This document shows positions 1 through 5,916 of a stretch of DNA of 6,952 bases, in pieces (the stretch's first letter is position 1; each line of letters opens with the position of its first letter). Made by a program: the position numbers and the translations under genes. This DNA comes from Clostridia bacterium (GTDB lineage: Bacteria > Bacillota > Clostridia > Oscillospirales > CAG-272). The stretch covers positions 1-6,952 of the forward strand of contig JAFYBI010000408.1 of the NCBI GenBank assembly GCA_017540285.1, given 5' to 3'. A model generated the notes under the pieces. It ran no database searches. It had not been told where the DNA came from and was given only the letters and a program-made list of their open reading frames with translations.

Positions 1-618
1 AGCTATTTTCTCTGCTGCCTCACGCAGGAACAGCTTTCGCGCACCCTCTTCCCCCTCGGCGCCATGCATAAGGCTGAGGTCCGCGCCATCGCCGGGGAGC
101 ACGGCTTCCTCAACGCCAAGAAGCGCGATTCGCAGGACATCTGCTTCGTCCCGGACGGGGACTACGCCGCGTTCCTCCGCCGATACACCGGCCGGGATTA
201 CCCCGCGGGCGACTTCATCCTCGCGGACGGACGCGTCGTCGGGCGTCACCGCGGGATCGTGAACTACACCGTCGGACAGCGGCGCGGCCTCGGCGTCGCG
301 TGGAGCGAACCGCTCTACGTCGTGAAGAAGGACCTCGCCGCGAACACGATCACCCTCGGGCGGGAGGAGGACCTCCTCGTCCGCGCATTCGACGCCGAAG
401 ACTTCAACTGGATCGCGGGAGAAGCGCCCGCCGGGCCGATCCGCTGCATGGCCGTCACGCGGTACCATCAGAAGGAGACCCCCGCGACCGTCACCCCGAC
501 CGGGGAGCGCACCGTGCGCATCGCGTTCGACGAGCCGCACCGCGCCGTCACCGCCGGTCAGGCCGCCGTGCTCTACGACGGAGACGAGGTCCTCGGCGGC
601 GGAACGATCAAAATCTGA
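1..618 (+). CDS. mnmA: tRNA-uridine 2-sulfurtransferase MnmA, C-terminal part (5' truncated by window edge)
   Basis: MnmA is a cytoplasmic enzyme that uses ATP and a relayed persulfide sulfur to make 2-thiouridine at wobble position 34 of tRNA-Lys, -Glu and -Gln. The reading frame is open from base 1, so the true start lies upstream. The ATG at 64 is internal, because the residues before it (SYFL..., LFPLG) already match the family. The 205 residues visible are about the C-terminal 55-60% of a protein usually near 360 residues. The segment SQDICFVPDGDYAAF carries the conserved second active-site cysteine (codon at 142-144, equivalent to E. coli Cys199). It is followed by the NYTVGQRRGLG motif (codons 262-294) and the C-terminal beta-barrel ending in GGGTIKI. 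The N-terminal PP-loop and first catalytic cysteine are outside the window. The gene shares direction with the downstream Nudix gene, with a 32-base gap. The family assignment is secure; only the length is unknown. Confidence 0.95.
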   Translation, partial: SYFLCCLTQEQLSRTLFPLGAMHKAEVRAIAGEHGFLNAKKRDSQDICFVPDGDYAAFLRRYTGRDYPAGDFILADGRVVGRHRGIVNYTVGQRRGLGVAWSEPLYVVKKDLAANTITLGREEDLLVRAFDAEDFNWIAGEAPAGPIRCMAVTRYHQKETPATVTPTGERTVRIAFDEPHRAVTAGQAAVLYDGDEVLGGGTIKI

Positions 619-619
619 C

Positions 620-637
620 GCGGATCCCCCCATCCGC
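620..637 (+). repeat. Perfect 6-bp stem-loop with all-C loop after mnmA
   Basis: GCGGAT (620-625) and ATCCGC (632-637) form a perfect inverted repeat around a loop of six C residues, starting two bases after the mnmA stop codon. No T-run follows: the next bases lead into the ribosome binding site of the Nudix gene. It is therefore not a canonical intrinsic terminator. It might protect or mark the mnmA 3' end or separate translation of the two genes. That role is inference, and a 6-bp stem can arise by chance in GC-rich DNA. Confidence 0.4.
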
Positions 638-650
638 AGCGGAGGCACGC

Positions 651-1133
651 ATGACGACCCAAAGCATCTTCGGCCGGAACCGATACTGGCCCCACACCAG
701 GACCTGCGAGGGCTCCCGCGGCATCGTCGTCCGCGACGGCCTGCTCCTCGTCTCCTATGAGCAAAACACCGACTGGCTCGTCCTCCCCGGCGGAGGGCTG
801 GAGCCCGGCGAGACCCACGCGGCATGCGCCGTCCGCGAGATCCGCGAGGAAACCGGCTTCCTCGTCGAGACGGAGGAGGAATTCCTCGTCCTCTCCGAAT
901 ATTACGGCGAGGTCCGCTACGTCAGCCATTACTTCGTCTGCTCCGTCACGGGAGAAGCGGCGCAGGCCCTCACCCCCGAGGAGGCGGCGCGCGGCCTCGT
1001 CCCCCGCTGGCTCCCCGTCCGGGAGGCGTACGACGCGTTTTCCCGGCACGCCGACTTCGAGGGCGTCTGGGAGGAAAAGCGCGGCGCGTACCTGCGGGAG
1101 TTTACCGCGCTGGGCGTCTGGCTCGGCCGCTGA
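651..1133 (+). CDS. Nudix hydrolase, substrate unknown (160 aa)
   Basis: This protein belongs to the Nudix superfamily, whose members hydrolyse nucleoside diphosphates linked to another group using Mg2+ bound by the Nudix helix. The Nudix box is a perfect match to GX5EX7REUXEEXGU: it runs from Gly48 to Phe70 (GGLEPGE ... REIREETGF), with Glu63, Glu66 and Glu67 as expected metal/catalytic residues. An N-terminal strand region (SRGIVVRDGLLLVSY) and WLVLPGGG precede it, as is usual for the fold. There is no signal peptide or membrane segment. The start at 651 was chosen because GGAGG at 641-645 sits 5 bases upstream and the domain begins soon after. The frame stays open back to 300, but that extension is an arginine-rich shadow of mnmA. 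About 90 residues follow the box, rich in aromatic and acidic residues, and I cannot tie them to a named subfamily. It may be cotranscribed with mnmA. No functional link to the his genes is evident; housecleaning of modified nucleotides is one possibility. Confidence 0.9.
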   Translation: MTTQSIFGRNRYWPHTRTCEGSRGIVVRDGLLLVSYEQNTDWLVLPGGGLEPGETHAACAVREIREETGFLVETEEEFLVLSEYYGEVRYVSHYFVCSVTGEAAQALTPEEAARGLVPRWLPVREAYDAFSRHADFEGVWEEKRGAYLREFTALGVWLGR

Positions 1134-1167
1134 TTCCGGCAGTCTGCACAAAAATCCCGCGCCGATC

Positions 1168-1189
1168 GGGCACAAGCCCTGCGTTTTTT
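1168..1189 (+). terminator. Possible weak intrinsic terminator after the Nudix gene
   Basis: GGGC (1168-1171) pairs with GCCC (1176-1179) around an ACAA loop. One further C-G pair can form if T1180 is bulged, and TTTTTT follows at 1184-1189. The position, after the Nudix stop and before the his promoter, suits a terminator. The stem is short and the T-run begins 4 bases beyond it, so this is only a weak candidate. The T-run could instead be an AT-rich element upstream of the -35 box. Confidence 0.35.
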
Positions 1190-1192
1190 CTC

Positions 1193-1221
1193 TTGACTTT
1201 ACCGCTTTAACGTGCTAAAAT
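1193..1221 (+). promoter_or_regulatory. Sigma-70-type promoter of the his operon (extended -10)
   Basis: TTGACT at 1193-1198 and TAAAAT at 1216-1221 are separated by exactly 17 bases, and TG at 1213-1214 gives an extended -10. Both boxes are one mismatch from consensus (TTGACA, TATAAT). The site sits in the most AT-rich part of a very GC-rich window, just upstream of hisZ. Transcription would be expected to start near 1228, leaving a leader of about 25 bases before the hisZ ATG. That leader is too short for a T-box riboswitch or a histidine leader-peptide attenuator, so control, if any, is likely at initiation. The promoter is inferred from sequence only. Confidence 0.82.
1206..1219. promoter_or_regulatory. 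Imperfect palindrome over the his -10 box, possible operator
   Basis: TTTAACGTGCTAAA matches its own reverse complement at 10 of 14 positions (TTTA-x-C-xx-G-x-TAAA) and covers the spacer end and most of the -10 hexamer. A dimeric repressor bound here would block RNA polymerase. I cannot match it to a named regulator's motif. Part of the symmetry is forced by the AT-rich -10 itself, so this remains a weak candidate. Confidence 0.25.
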
Positions 1222-1252
1222 ATCAGCATCCCACCAAACCGCCGAGGCATCC

Positions 1253-2368
1253 ATGACAGAAAACTTCAGCTTCACGAACGACGAGCGGATCATCTTCACG
1301 CTCCGCGCGCTGTACACGAAATACGGCTACCAGCCCTACCGGATGAGCAAGTTCGAGGAATACGACCTTTACAGCCGCAACAAGGACTTTCTCGTCTCCG
1401 AGGGCGTCATCACCTTCACCGATACGAGCGGACGCCTCATGGCCCTCAAGCCGGACGTCACCCTCTCGATCATCAAGAACACCCGCGACGCCGCCCCGGA
1501 CGTCTCGAAGCTCTGCTACGACGAGAACGTCTACCGCTCGCCGAAGGGCTCCACCGGCTACCGCGAGCAGATGCAGATCGGGCTCGAGCAGATCGGCGGG
1601 GTCGACCTCTGCGGCGTGAGCGAGGTCCTCTGGCTCGCCGCCGAAAGCCTCGCCTCCCTCTCCGGCGACTTCGTCCTCGACGTCTCCCATCTCGGGCTGG
1701 CCTCCGCGATCCTCTCCCCGCTCCCCCCGCGGGACGCGACCCGGACGGCCCTGCTCAAATGCGCCGCCGACAAGAACCTGCACGGCATCGCCGAGATCGC
1801 GAAGGACCATCCCCTCCCGGACGGCATGGGCGCACGGATCGCCGCGCTCATCGAAGCCTCCGGCAAGCCCGCCCGCGCCCTGCCCCGCCTCCGCGCTCTC
1901 GCCGGCGAGCTCGGCATCCCCGAAGCGGCGGACGAGCTCGAAACCGTCCTCTCGGTCTTCGACGGCACGCCCTACGCGGACGCCATCCGCATCGACACCT
2001 CGGTGACGGGCGACATGAACTACTACAACGACATCGTCTTCCGCGGATTCCTGCGGGAGGTCTCCGAACCGGTCCTCTCGGGCGGGCAGTACGACATGCT
2101 CATGAAGCGCATGCGCCGCACCGACCGCGCCGTCGGCTTCGCCGTCTACCTCGACCGGCTCGAACGCCTCGGCGAGACGCACCCCGACGCCGACGCGGAC
2201 GTGCTCCTGCTCTATCCGCCGGACACGCCGCCCGCCGACGTCCACCGCGCCGTCACCGCCCTCATCGCCGAGGGCAGGACCGTCTTCGCGGCATCGCACG
2301 GCGCCGGACGCCTGACCTTCCGCGCGACGGCGGACCTCATCGGCGGGGAGGTGATCTTCCGTGCCTGA
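1253..2368 (+). CDS. hisZ: ATP phosphoribosyltransferase regulatory subunit HisZ (371 aa)
   Basis: HisZ is a catalytically inactive histidyl-tRNA synthetase (HisRS) paralogue that binds short-form HisG, makes it active and carries the histidine feedback site. The protein has the class II synthetase core. A motif-1-like region lies near residues 57-77 (DTSGRLMALKPDVT). A motif-2-like segment at 88-115 includes NENVYR-type residues (DENVYR) and GYREQMQIGLEQIG. A motif-3-like segment is at 277-303 (GGQYDMLM ... VGFAVYLDRL). The HisRS 'RGLDYY' motif that supplies the catalytic Arg reads GDMNYYND (253-260) here, so the Arg is lost, as expected for HisZ rather than HisRS. Residues about 304-371 form a short alpha/beta tail in place of the full anticodon-binding domain. 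The ATG at 1253 has GAGG at 1244-1247. It is the first gene after the his promoter and overlaps hisG by 8 bases, fitting an obligate complex. Confidence 0.95.
   Translation: MTENFSFTNDERIIFTLRALYTKYGYQPYRMSKFEEYDLYSRNKDFLVSEGVITFTDTSGRLMALKPDVTLSIIKNTRDAAPDVSKLCYDENVYRSPKGSTGYREQMQIGLEQIGGVDLCGVSEVLWLAAESLASLSGDFVLDVSHLGLASAILSPLPPRDATRTALLKCAADKNLHGIAEIAKDHPLPDGMGARIAALIEASGKPARALPRLRALAGELGIPEAADELETVLSVFDGTPYADAIRIDTSVTGDMNYYNDIVFRGFLREVSEPVLSGGQYDMLMKRMRRTDRAVGFAVYLDRLERLGETHPDADADVLLLYPPDTPPADVHRAVTALIAEGRTVFAASHGAGRLTFRATADLIGGEVIFRA
2347..2356 (+). promoter_or_regulatory. Extended Shine-Dalgarno site for hisG inside the end of hisZ
   Basis: GGAGGTGATC is complementary over all 10 bases to the usual 3' end of bacterial 16S rRNA, a far longer match than the usual 4-6 bases. 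GGAGG ends 9 bases before GTG 2361 and 18 bases before ATG 2370, so it favours the GTG as the hisG start. It lies within the last codons of hisZ. Confidence 0.75.
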
Positions 2369-2990
2369 CATGCTCAACATCGCCCTGCCGAAGGGACGGC
2401 TCGGCGAGCTCGTCTACTCCCTCTTCGACGCCGCCGGCTTCCCCTGCCCGTCGATCCTCAACCCGGGCCGCCGCCTGATCTTCGAGAACGAGGAGGCGGG
2501 CGTGCGCTACTTCTGGGTCAAGCCCTCCGACGTCACGGTCTACGTGGAGCGCGGCGCGGCGGACATCGGGGTCGCGGGGCGCGATATCCTGCTCGAATAC
2601 GAGCCGGACGTCTACGAGCTCTCGGACCTCGGCATCGGAAAGTGCCGCATGGCCGTCGCCGCGCCCGCCGATTTCCGGGACGATCCCCGCCGCACGCTCC
2701 GGGTCGCCACGAAATTCCGCCACATCGCCGAGACCTATTACGCCTCGCGCGGCCGGGAGATCGACATCATCCATCTGAACGGCTCCATCGAGATCGCCCC
2801 GATCGTCGGCCTCTCCGACGTCATCGTCGACATCGTGGAGACCGGGTCCACGCTCCGGGAGAACAACCTCGCCGTCTACGAGACGATCTTCCCCATCAGC
2901 GCGCGCCTCATCGCCAACAAATCCAGTCACAAATTCAAGAACGAAGCGATTTCCCGTCTGGTGCGGGAGATCGCGGGAGGCAGGACATGA
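2361..2990 (+). CDS. hisG: ATP phosphoribosyltransferase catalytic subunit, short form HisG (209 aa)
   Basis: HisG condenses ATP and PRPP to phosphoribosyl-ATP, the first committed step of histidine synthesis. At 209 residues it is the short form, lacking the C-terminal regulatory domain of long HisG (near 300 residues), and therefore needs HisZ, encoded directly upstream. Motifs are the N-terminal LNIALPKGRL (residues 5-14), the GAADIGVAGRDILLE region in domain II, and the PRPP-binding loop DIVETGSTLREN (from residue 157). GTG 2361 was chosen as start because the strong ribosome binding site at 2347-2356 is well spaced for it. The alternative ATG 2370 would remove only three residues. It overlaps hisZ by 8 bases and hisD by 4 (ATGA), pointing to translational coupling. 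The assignment is firm; the exact start is moderately sure. Confidence 0.95.
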   Translation: MPDMLNIALPKGRLGELVYSLFDAAGFPCPSILNPGRRLIFENEEAGVRYFWVKPSDVTVYVERGAADIGVAGRDILLEYEPDVYELSDLGIGKCRMAVAAPADFRDDPRRTLRVATKFRHIAETYYASRGREIDIIHLNGSIEIAPIVGLSDVIVDIVETGSTLRENNLAVYETIFPISARLIANKSSHKFKNEAISRLVREIAGGRT

Positions 2991-4267
2991 TCCGCATCGC
3001 AGCTTTCGGCGAGGTCGCCCCGGAGGAGATCTTCGCGCGCGCCAACCCGGAGACCGACGTCTCCGCCGCCGTCTCGGAAATCATCGCCGCCGTCCGTCGG
3101 GACGGAGACCGTGCGCTCTTCGCCTATACCGAACGATTCGACAAGGTCACCCTCGACGCGCTGACCGTCACGCCGGAGGAGATCGCCGACGCCCGCGCCT
3201 CAGTGGAGCCGGAATTTCTCCGCGTTCTCGAGCGCGCCGCCGCGAACATCCGCCGCTTCCACGAGCGCCAGGTCCGAAACAGCTTCGTGCTCACCGGACC
3301 GGACGGCGTCGTCATGGGACAGCGCGTGATCCCGGTCGACCGGGCGGGCCTCTACGTCCCCGGCGGCACCGCGGCCTATCCCTCGACCGTCTTGATGGAC
3401 GCGATCCCCGCCAAGATCGCGGGCGTGGGCGAAGTCGTCATGGTGACGCCTCCGGGCAGGGGGGGGCGCGTGAACCCCGCCATCCTCGCCGCGGCATCCG
3501 TCGCCGGGATCGACCGGATCTTCAAGGTCGGCGGCGCGCAGGCCATCGCGGCCCTGGCGTACGGGACCGAGACCGTCCCGAAGGTCGACAAGATCGTCGG
3601 CCCGGGCAACGCCTTCGTCGCGGAGGCGAAAAAGCAGGTCTTCGGCGCCGTCTCGATCGACATGATCGCCGGGCCGTCCGAGATCCTCATCGTCGCCGAC
3701 GGGAAATCCGATCCCCGCATCCTCGCGGCGGACATGCTCTCCCAGGCCGAGCACGACCGGATGGCCTCCGCCGTCCTCGTCACCGATTCGATGCCCCTCG
3801 CCGAGGCGGTCCGGGACGAGCTCGAGGTCCGGATCCCCCAGCTCGACCGGGCGCCGATCGCGCGCGCGTCCATCGACAACAACGGCAAGATCATCGTCGC
3901 GGACGACCTTTTGTCCGCCGTCGACATCGCGAACGAGATCGCGCCGGAGCACCTCGAGCTCATGGTCGACAACCCGTTCGATCTCCTCGACCGCGTCCGG
4001 CACGCCGGGTCCGTGTTCCTGGGCCGCAGCTGCCCCGAAGCCCTCGGCGACTATCTCGCGGGCCCGAACCACACCCTCCCGACGGGCGGCACGGCGCGCT
4101 TCTCCTCCCCGCTCTCCGTCGACGACTTCGTGAAGAAGATGCAGTTCACCTACTTCACCGAAGACGCGCTCGCGGATGCGGCCGGAGACGTCGCCCTCTT
4201 CGCCCGGAAGGAAGGCCTGACCGGCCACGCGAAGAGCGCCCTCATCCGGGGCGAGGTGAAGCAATGA
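2987..4267 (+). CDS. hisD: Histidinol dehydrogenase HisD (426 aa)
   Basis: HisD is the last enzyme of the pathway, a Zn2+-dependent, NAD+-linked four-electron dehydrogenase that turns L-histidinol into L-histidine via histidinal. All zinc ligands expected from E. coli are present: Gln253 and His256 (SQAEHD), Asp355 (GDYLAGPNHT) and His414 (GHAKSA). The catalytic pair Glu321-His322 (PEHLEL) is also there. Upstream lie the conserved YVPGGTAAYPSTVLM, GGAQAIAALAYGTE, KIVGPGNAFVAEAK and IDMIAGPSEILIVAD blocks. Length is close to the family norm (about 430). The start at 2987 is set by GGAGG at 2976-2980 and the ATGA overlap with the hisG stop. The frame is open upstream to 2642, but that extension is an out-of-frame shadow of hisG. 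A run of eight G lies at 3459-3466 inside the gene, in frame. Confidence 0.97.
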   Translation: MIRIAAFGEVAPEEIFARANPETDVSAAVSEIIAAVRRDGDRALFAYTERFDKVTLDALTVTPEEIADARASVEPEFLRVLERAAANIRRFHERQVRNSFVLTGPDGVVMGQRVIPVDRAGLYVPGGTAAYPSTVLMDAIPAKIAGVGEVVMVTPPGRGGRVNPAILAAASVAGIDRIFKVGGAQAIAALAYGTETVPKVDKIVGPGNAFVAEAKKQVFGAVSIDMIAGPSEILIVADGKSDPRILAADMLSQAEHDRMASAVLVTDSMPLAEAVRDELEVRIPQLDRAPIARASIDNNGKIIVADDLLSAVDIANEIAPEHLELMVDNPFDLLDRVRHAGSVFLGRSCPEALGDYLAGPNHTLPTGGTARFSSPLSVDDFVKKMQFTYFTEDALADAAGDVALFARKEGLTGHAKSALIRGEVKQ

Positions 4268-5331
4268 GCCGGTTCTTCTCGGAGAAATACGCCGCGCTCA
4301 CGCCCTACGTGCCGGGGGAACAGCCGCGGGACATGCAGTATCTGAAGCTGAACACGAACGAATCTCCCTATCCGCCGATCCCCGCCGTCGTCGAAGCGGC
4401 ACGGGAGGAGGCGGCGCGGGCCAACCTCTACTCCGATCCCACGGCTCTCGCCCTGCGGCAGGCCGTCGGCGCGCGGTACGGCGTCTCCCCCGACGAGGTG
4501 ATCGCGGTCAACGGCTCGGACGAGGCCCTCAACTTCGCGTTCATGGCCTTCTGCGACGACCGGCGGCCCGCGGTCTTTCCGGATATCACCTACGGCTTCT
4601 ATCCGGTCTTTGCCCGCCTGAACGGCGTTCCCTATGAGGAGATCCCGCTCCGGGACGACTTCACCGTCGATCCGGAGGACTACGCCGCCCGGCCGGGGAA
4701 GACCGTCTTCCTCGCCAATCCGAACGCCCCGACGGGGATCTTCCTCCCCCTCGCCGCAGTCGAGCGCATCGCGGCCTCCGATCCCGCGCGGGTGGTGGTC
4801 GTCGACGAGGCCTACGTCGATTTCGGCGGCGAAAGCGCCCTCTCGCTCGTCCCGCGGTACCAAAACCTCCTCGTCGTCCGCACGTTCTCGAAGTCGAGGT
4901 CCCTTGCGGGCGCGCGCCTCGGGTTCGCCGTCGGGCAGGCAGCCCTCATCGCGGACCTCGAAACGATCCGCAATTCCACCAATCCCTACAACGTCAACCG
5001 CATGACCCTCGCGATGGGGAAGGCCTCCCTCGAAAACGACGCCGTCAATATGCAGAACTGCGAGACCGTCGCCGCCGTGCTGGATCAAACTGCGGAAGCG
5101 CTCCGCTCGCTCGGCTTCACCGTGACCGATTCGTCGGCCAACTTCCTCTTCGCCCGGCATCCCGCGATCGGCGGAGAGGCCCTTTACCGGAAGCTGAAGG
5201 CGCGCGGCATCCTCGTCCGCCACTTCTCCCTTCCCCGCATCCGAGACTACAACCGCATCACCGTCGGCACGGCGGAACAGATGAAGACCTTCACCGCCGC
5301 CGTCCGGGAAATCCTGGAGGATCCATCATGA
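4264..5331 (+). CDS. hisC: Histidinol-phosphate aminotransferase HisC (355 aa)
   Basis: HisC is a pyridoxal-phosphate fold-type I aminotransferase that transfers the amino group of glutamate to imidazole acetol phosphate to give histidinol phosphate. Landmarks in order are LNTNESPYPP near the N terminus, NPNAPTG (152-158), DEAY (181-184) contacting the cofactor, and the Schiff-base lysine Lys210 in TFSKSRSLAGARLGF. Arg218 follows, and a C-terminal Arg331 in NRITVGTAEQM corresponds to the substrate-carboxylate/phosphate contact region. Length matches HisC (about 350-360). GAGGTGA at 4253-4259 supports the ATG at 4264, which overlaps the hisD stop by 4 bases (ATGA). Related aminotransferases for aromatic amino acids have similar sequence, but placement between hisD and hisB makes HisC by far the best call. 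Confidence 0.95.
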   Translation: MSRFFSEKYAALTPYVPGEQPRDMQYLKLNTNESPYPPIPAVVEAAREEAARANLYSDPTALALRQAVGARYGVSPDEVIAVNGSDEALNFAFMAFCDDRRPAVFPDITYGFYPVFARLNGVPYEEIPLRDDFTVDPEDYAARPGKTVFLANPNAPTGIFLPLAAVERIAASDPARVVVVDEAYVDFGGESALSLVPRYQNLLVVRTFSKSRSLAGARLGFAVGQAALIADLETIRNSTNPYNVNRMTLAMGKASLENDAVNMQNCETVAAVLDQTAEALRSLGFTVTDSSANFLFARHPAIGGEALYRKLKARGILVRHFSLPRIRDYNRITVGTAEQMKTFTAAVREILEDPS

Positions 5332-5915
5332 GACAGGCATCTCTCTCGCGCACGACCGCCGAGACCGACATCTCCCTCACCCTGAACCTCGACGGACAGG
5401 GCAGGGCGGAGATCGACACGGGCGTCGGCTTCCTCGACCACATGCTCACCCTCTTCGCGAAGCACGGCCGCTTCGATCTGACCGTGACCTGCCGCGGCGA
5501 TACGAACGTCGACGACCATCACTCGGTCGAGGACGTCGGCATCGTGCTCGGCGAGGCGTTCGCCCGGGCCCTCGGGGACAAGCGGGGCATCCGACGCTTC
5601 GGCGATAAGGTGATCCCGATGGACGAGGCGCTGATCCTCACGGCCATCGACCTCTCGGGCCGGTCCTTCCTCGGGTATGCCCTCTCCGTTCCGACGGAGA
5701 AGATCGGGACCTTCGACACCGAGCTCGTCGAGGAGTTCTTCGCGGCCTTCGTGCGCGCCGCCGGCTGCTCCCTGCACCTCAGACAGCTCGCCGGGACCAA
5801 TTCGCACCACATCGTCGAGGGCGCGTTCAAGTCCTTTGCCCGCAGCCTGCGGGAGGCCGTGTCCCCCGATCCCGACGCCGCCGGGGAGATCCCCTCGACC
5901 AAGGGGGTGCTCTGA
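5328..5915 (+). CDS. hisB: Imidazoleglycerol-phosphate dehydratase HisB, monofunctional (195 aa)
   Basis: HisB removes water from imidazole glycerol phosphate to give imidazole acetol phosphate, using a two-Mn2+ centre in a 24-subunit shell. Both metal-binding signatures are intact: DDHHSVED (residues 62-69) and NSHHIVEGAFK (158-168). DTGVGFLDHML near residue 30 is the conserved N-terminal motif. Its 195 residues match the stand-alone dehydratase; the HAD-type histidinol-phosphate phosphatase domain of enterobacterial HisB is absent. GGAGG at 5316-5320 precedes the ATG, which overlaps the hisC stop by 4 bases (ATGA). Its product is the substrate of the enzyme encoded just upstream, HisC. The phosphatase step must come from another gene outside this window. 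Confidence 0.97.
   Translation: MRQASLSRTTAETDISLTLNLDGQGRAEIDTGVGFLDHMLTLFAKHGRFDLTVTCRGDTNVDDHHSVEDVGIVLGEAFARALGDKRGIRRFGDKVIPMDEALILTAIDLSGRSFLGYALSVPTEKIGTFDTELVEEFFAAFVRAAGCSLHLRQLAGTNSHHIVEGAFKSFARSLREAVSPDPDAAGEIPSTKGVL
5901..5909 (+). promoter_or_regulatory. Ribosome binding site of hisH within the hisB end
   Basis: AAGGGGGTG differs at one base from the ideal AAGGAGGTG, and its G-run ends 9 bases before GTG 5917. It decides in favour of the GTG as the hisH start; the next in-frame ATG, at 5980, would remove the conserved first strand of the protein. Confidence 0.6.
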
Positions 5916-5916
5916 G

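Noticed and set aside
300..650. N-terminal extension of the Nudix frame overlapping mnmA
   Set aside because: The extension is arginine/proline-rich shadow sequence. A GGAGG site 5 bases before ATG 651 and the domain layout fix the start at 651.
1162..1169. Perfect palindrome CCGATCGG upstream of the his promoter
   Set aside because: Eight-base palindromes of this composition are expected by chance in GC-rich DNA, and it has no spacing relation to the promoter that suggests an operator.
1134..1252. T-box riboswitch or histidine leader peptide upstream of hisZ
   Set aside because: I found no T-box core sequence, specifier stem or His-codon-rich small ORF, and the transcript leader after the promoter is only about 25 bases.
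1223..2380. Long open frame of 385 codons on the minus strand opposite hisZ
   Set aside because: It lies wholly antisense to a gene with clear HisZ motifs. The protein is low-complexity in D, E, G, R and V, as expected from the antisense frame of C-ending, GC-rich codons, and shows no domain motif.
2642..2986. N-terminal extension of the HisD frame overlapping hisG
   Set aside because: It is histidine/arginine-rich shadow sequence of hisG. The ATGA overlap, the ribosome binding site at 2976-2980 and the family length place the start at 2987.
3200..5223. Further minus-strand open frames of about 350 codons opposite hisD and hisC
   Set aside because: They show the same compositional artefact: no recognisable motif or credible ribosome binding site, and both sense-strand genes have complete catalytic residue sets.
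5677..5916. N-terminal extension of the HisH frame overlapping hisB
   Set aside because: It is serine/proline/arginine-rich shadow sequence. HisH homology begins at the GTG at 5917.
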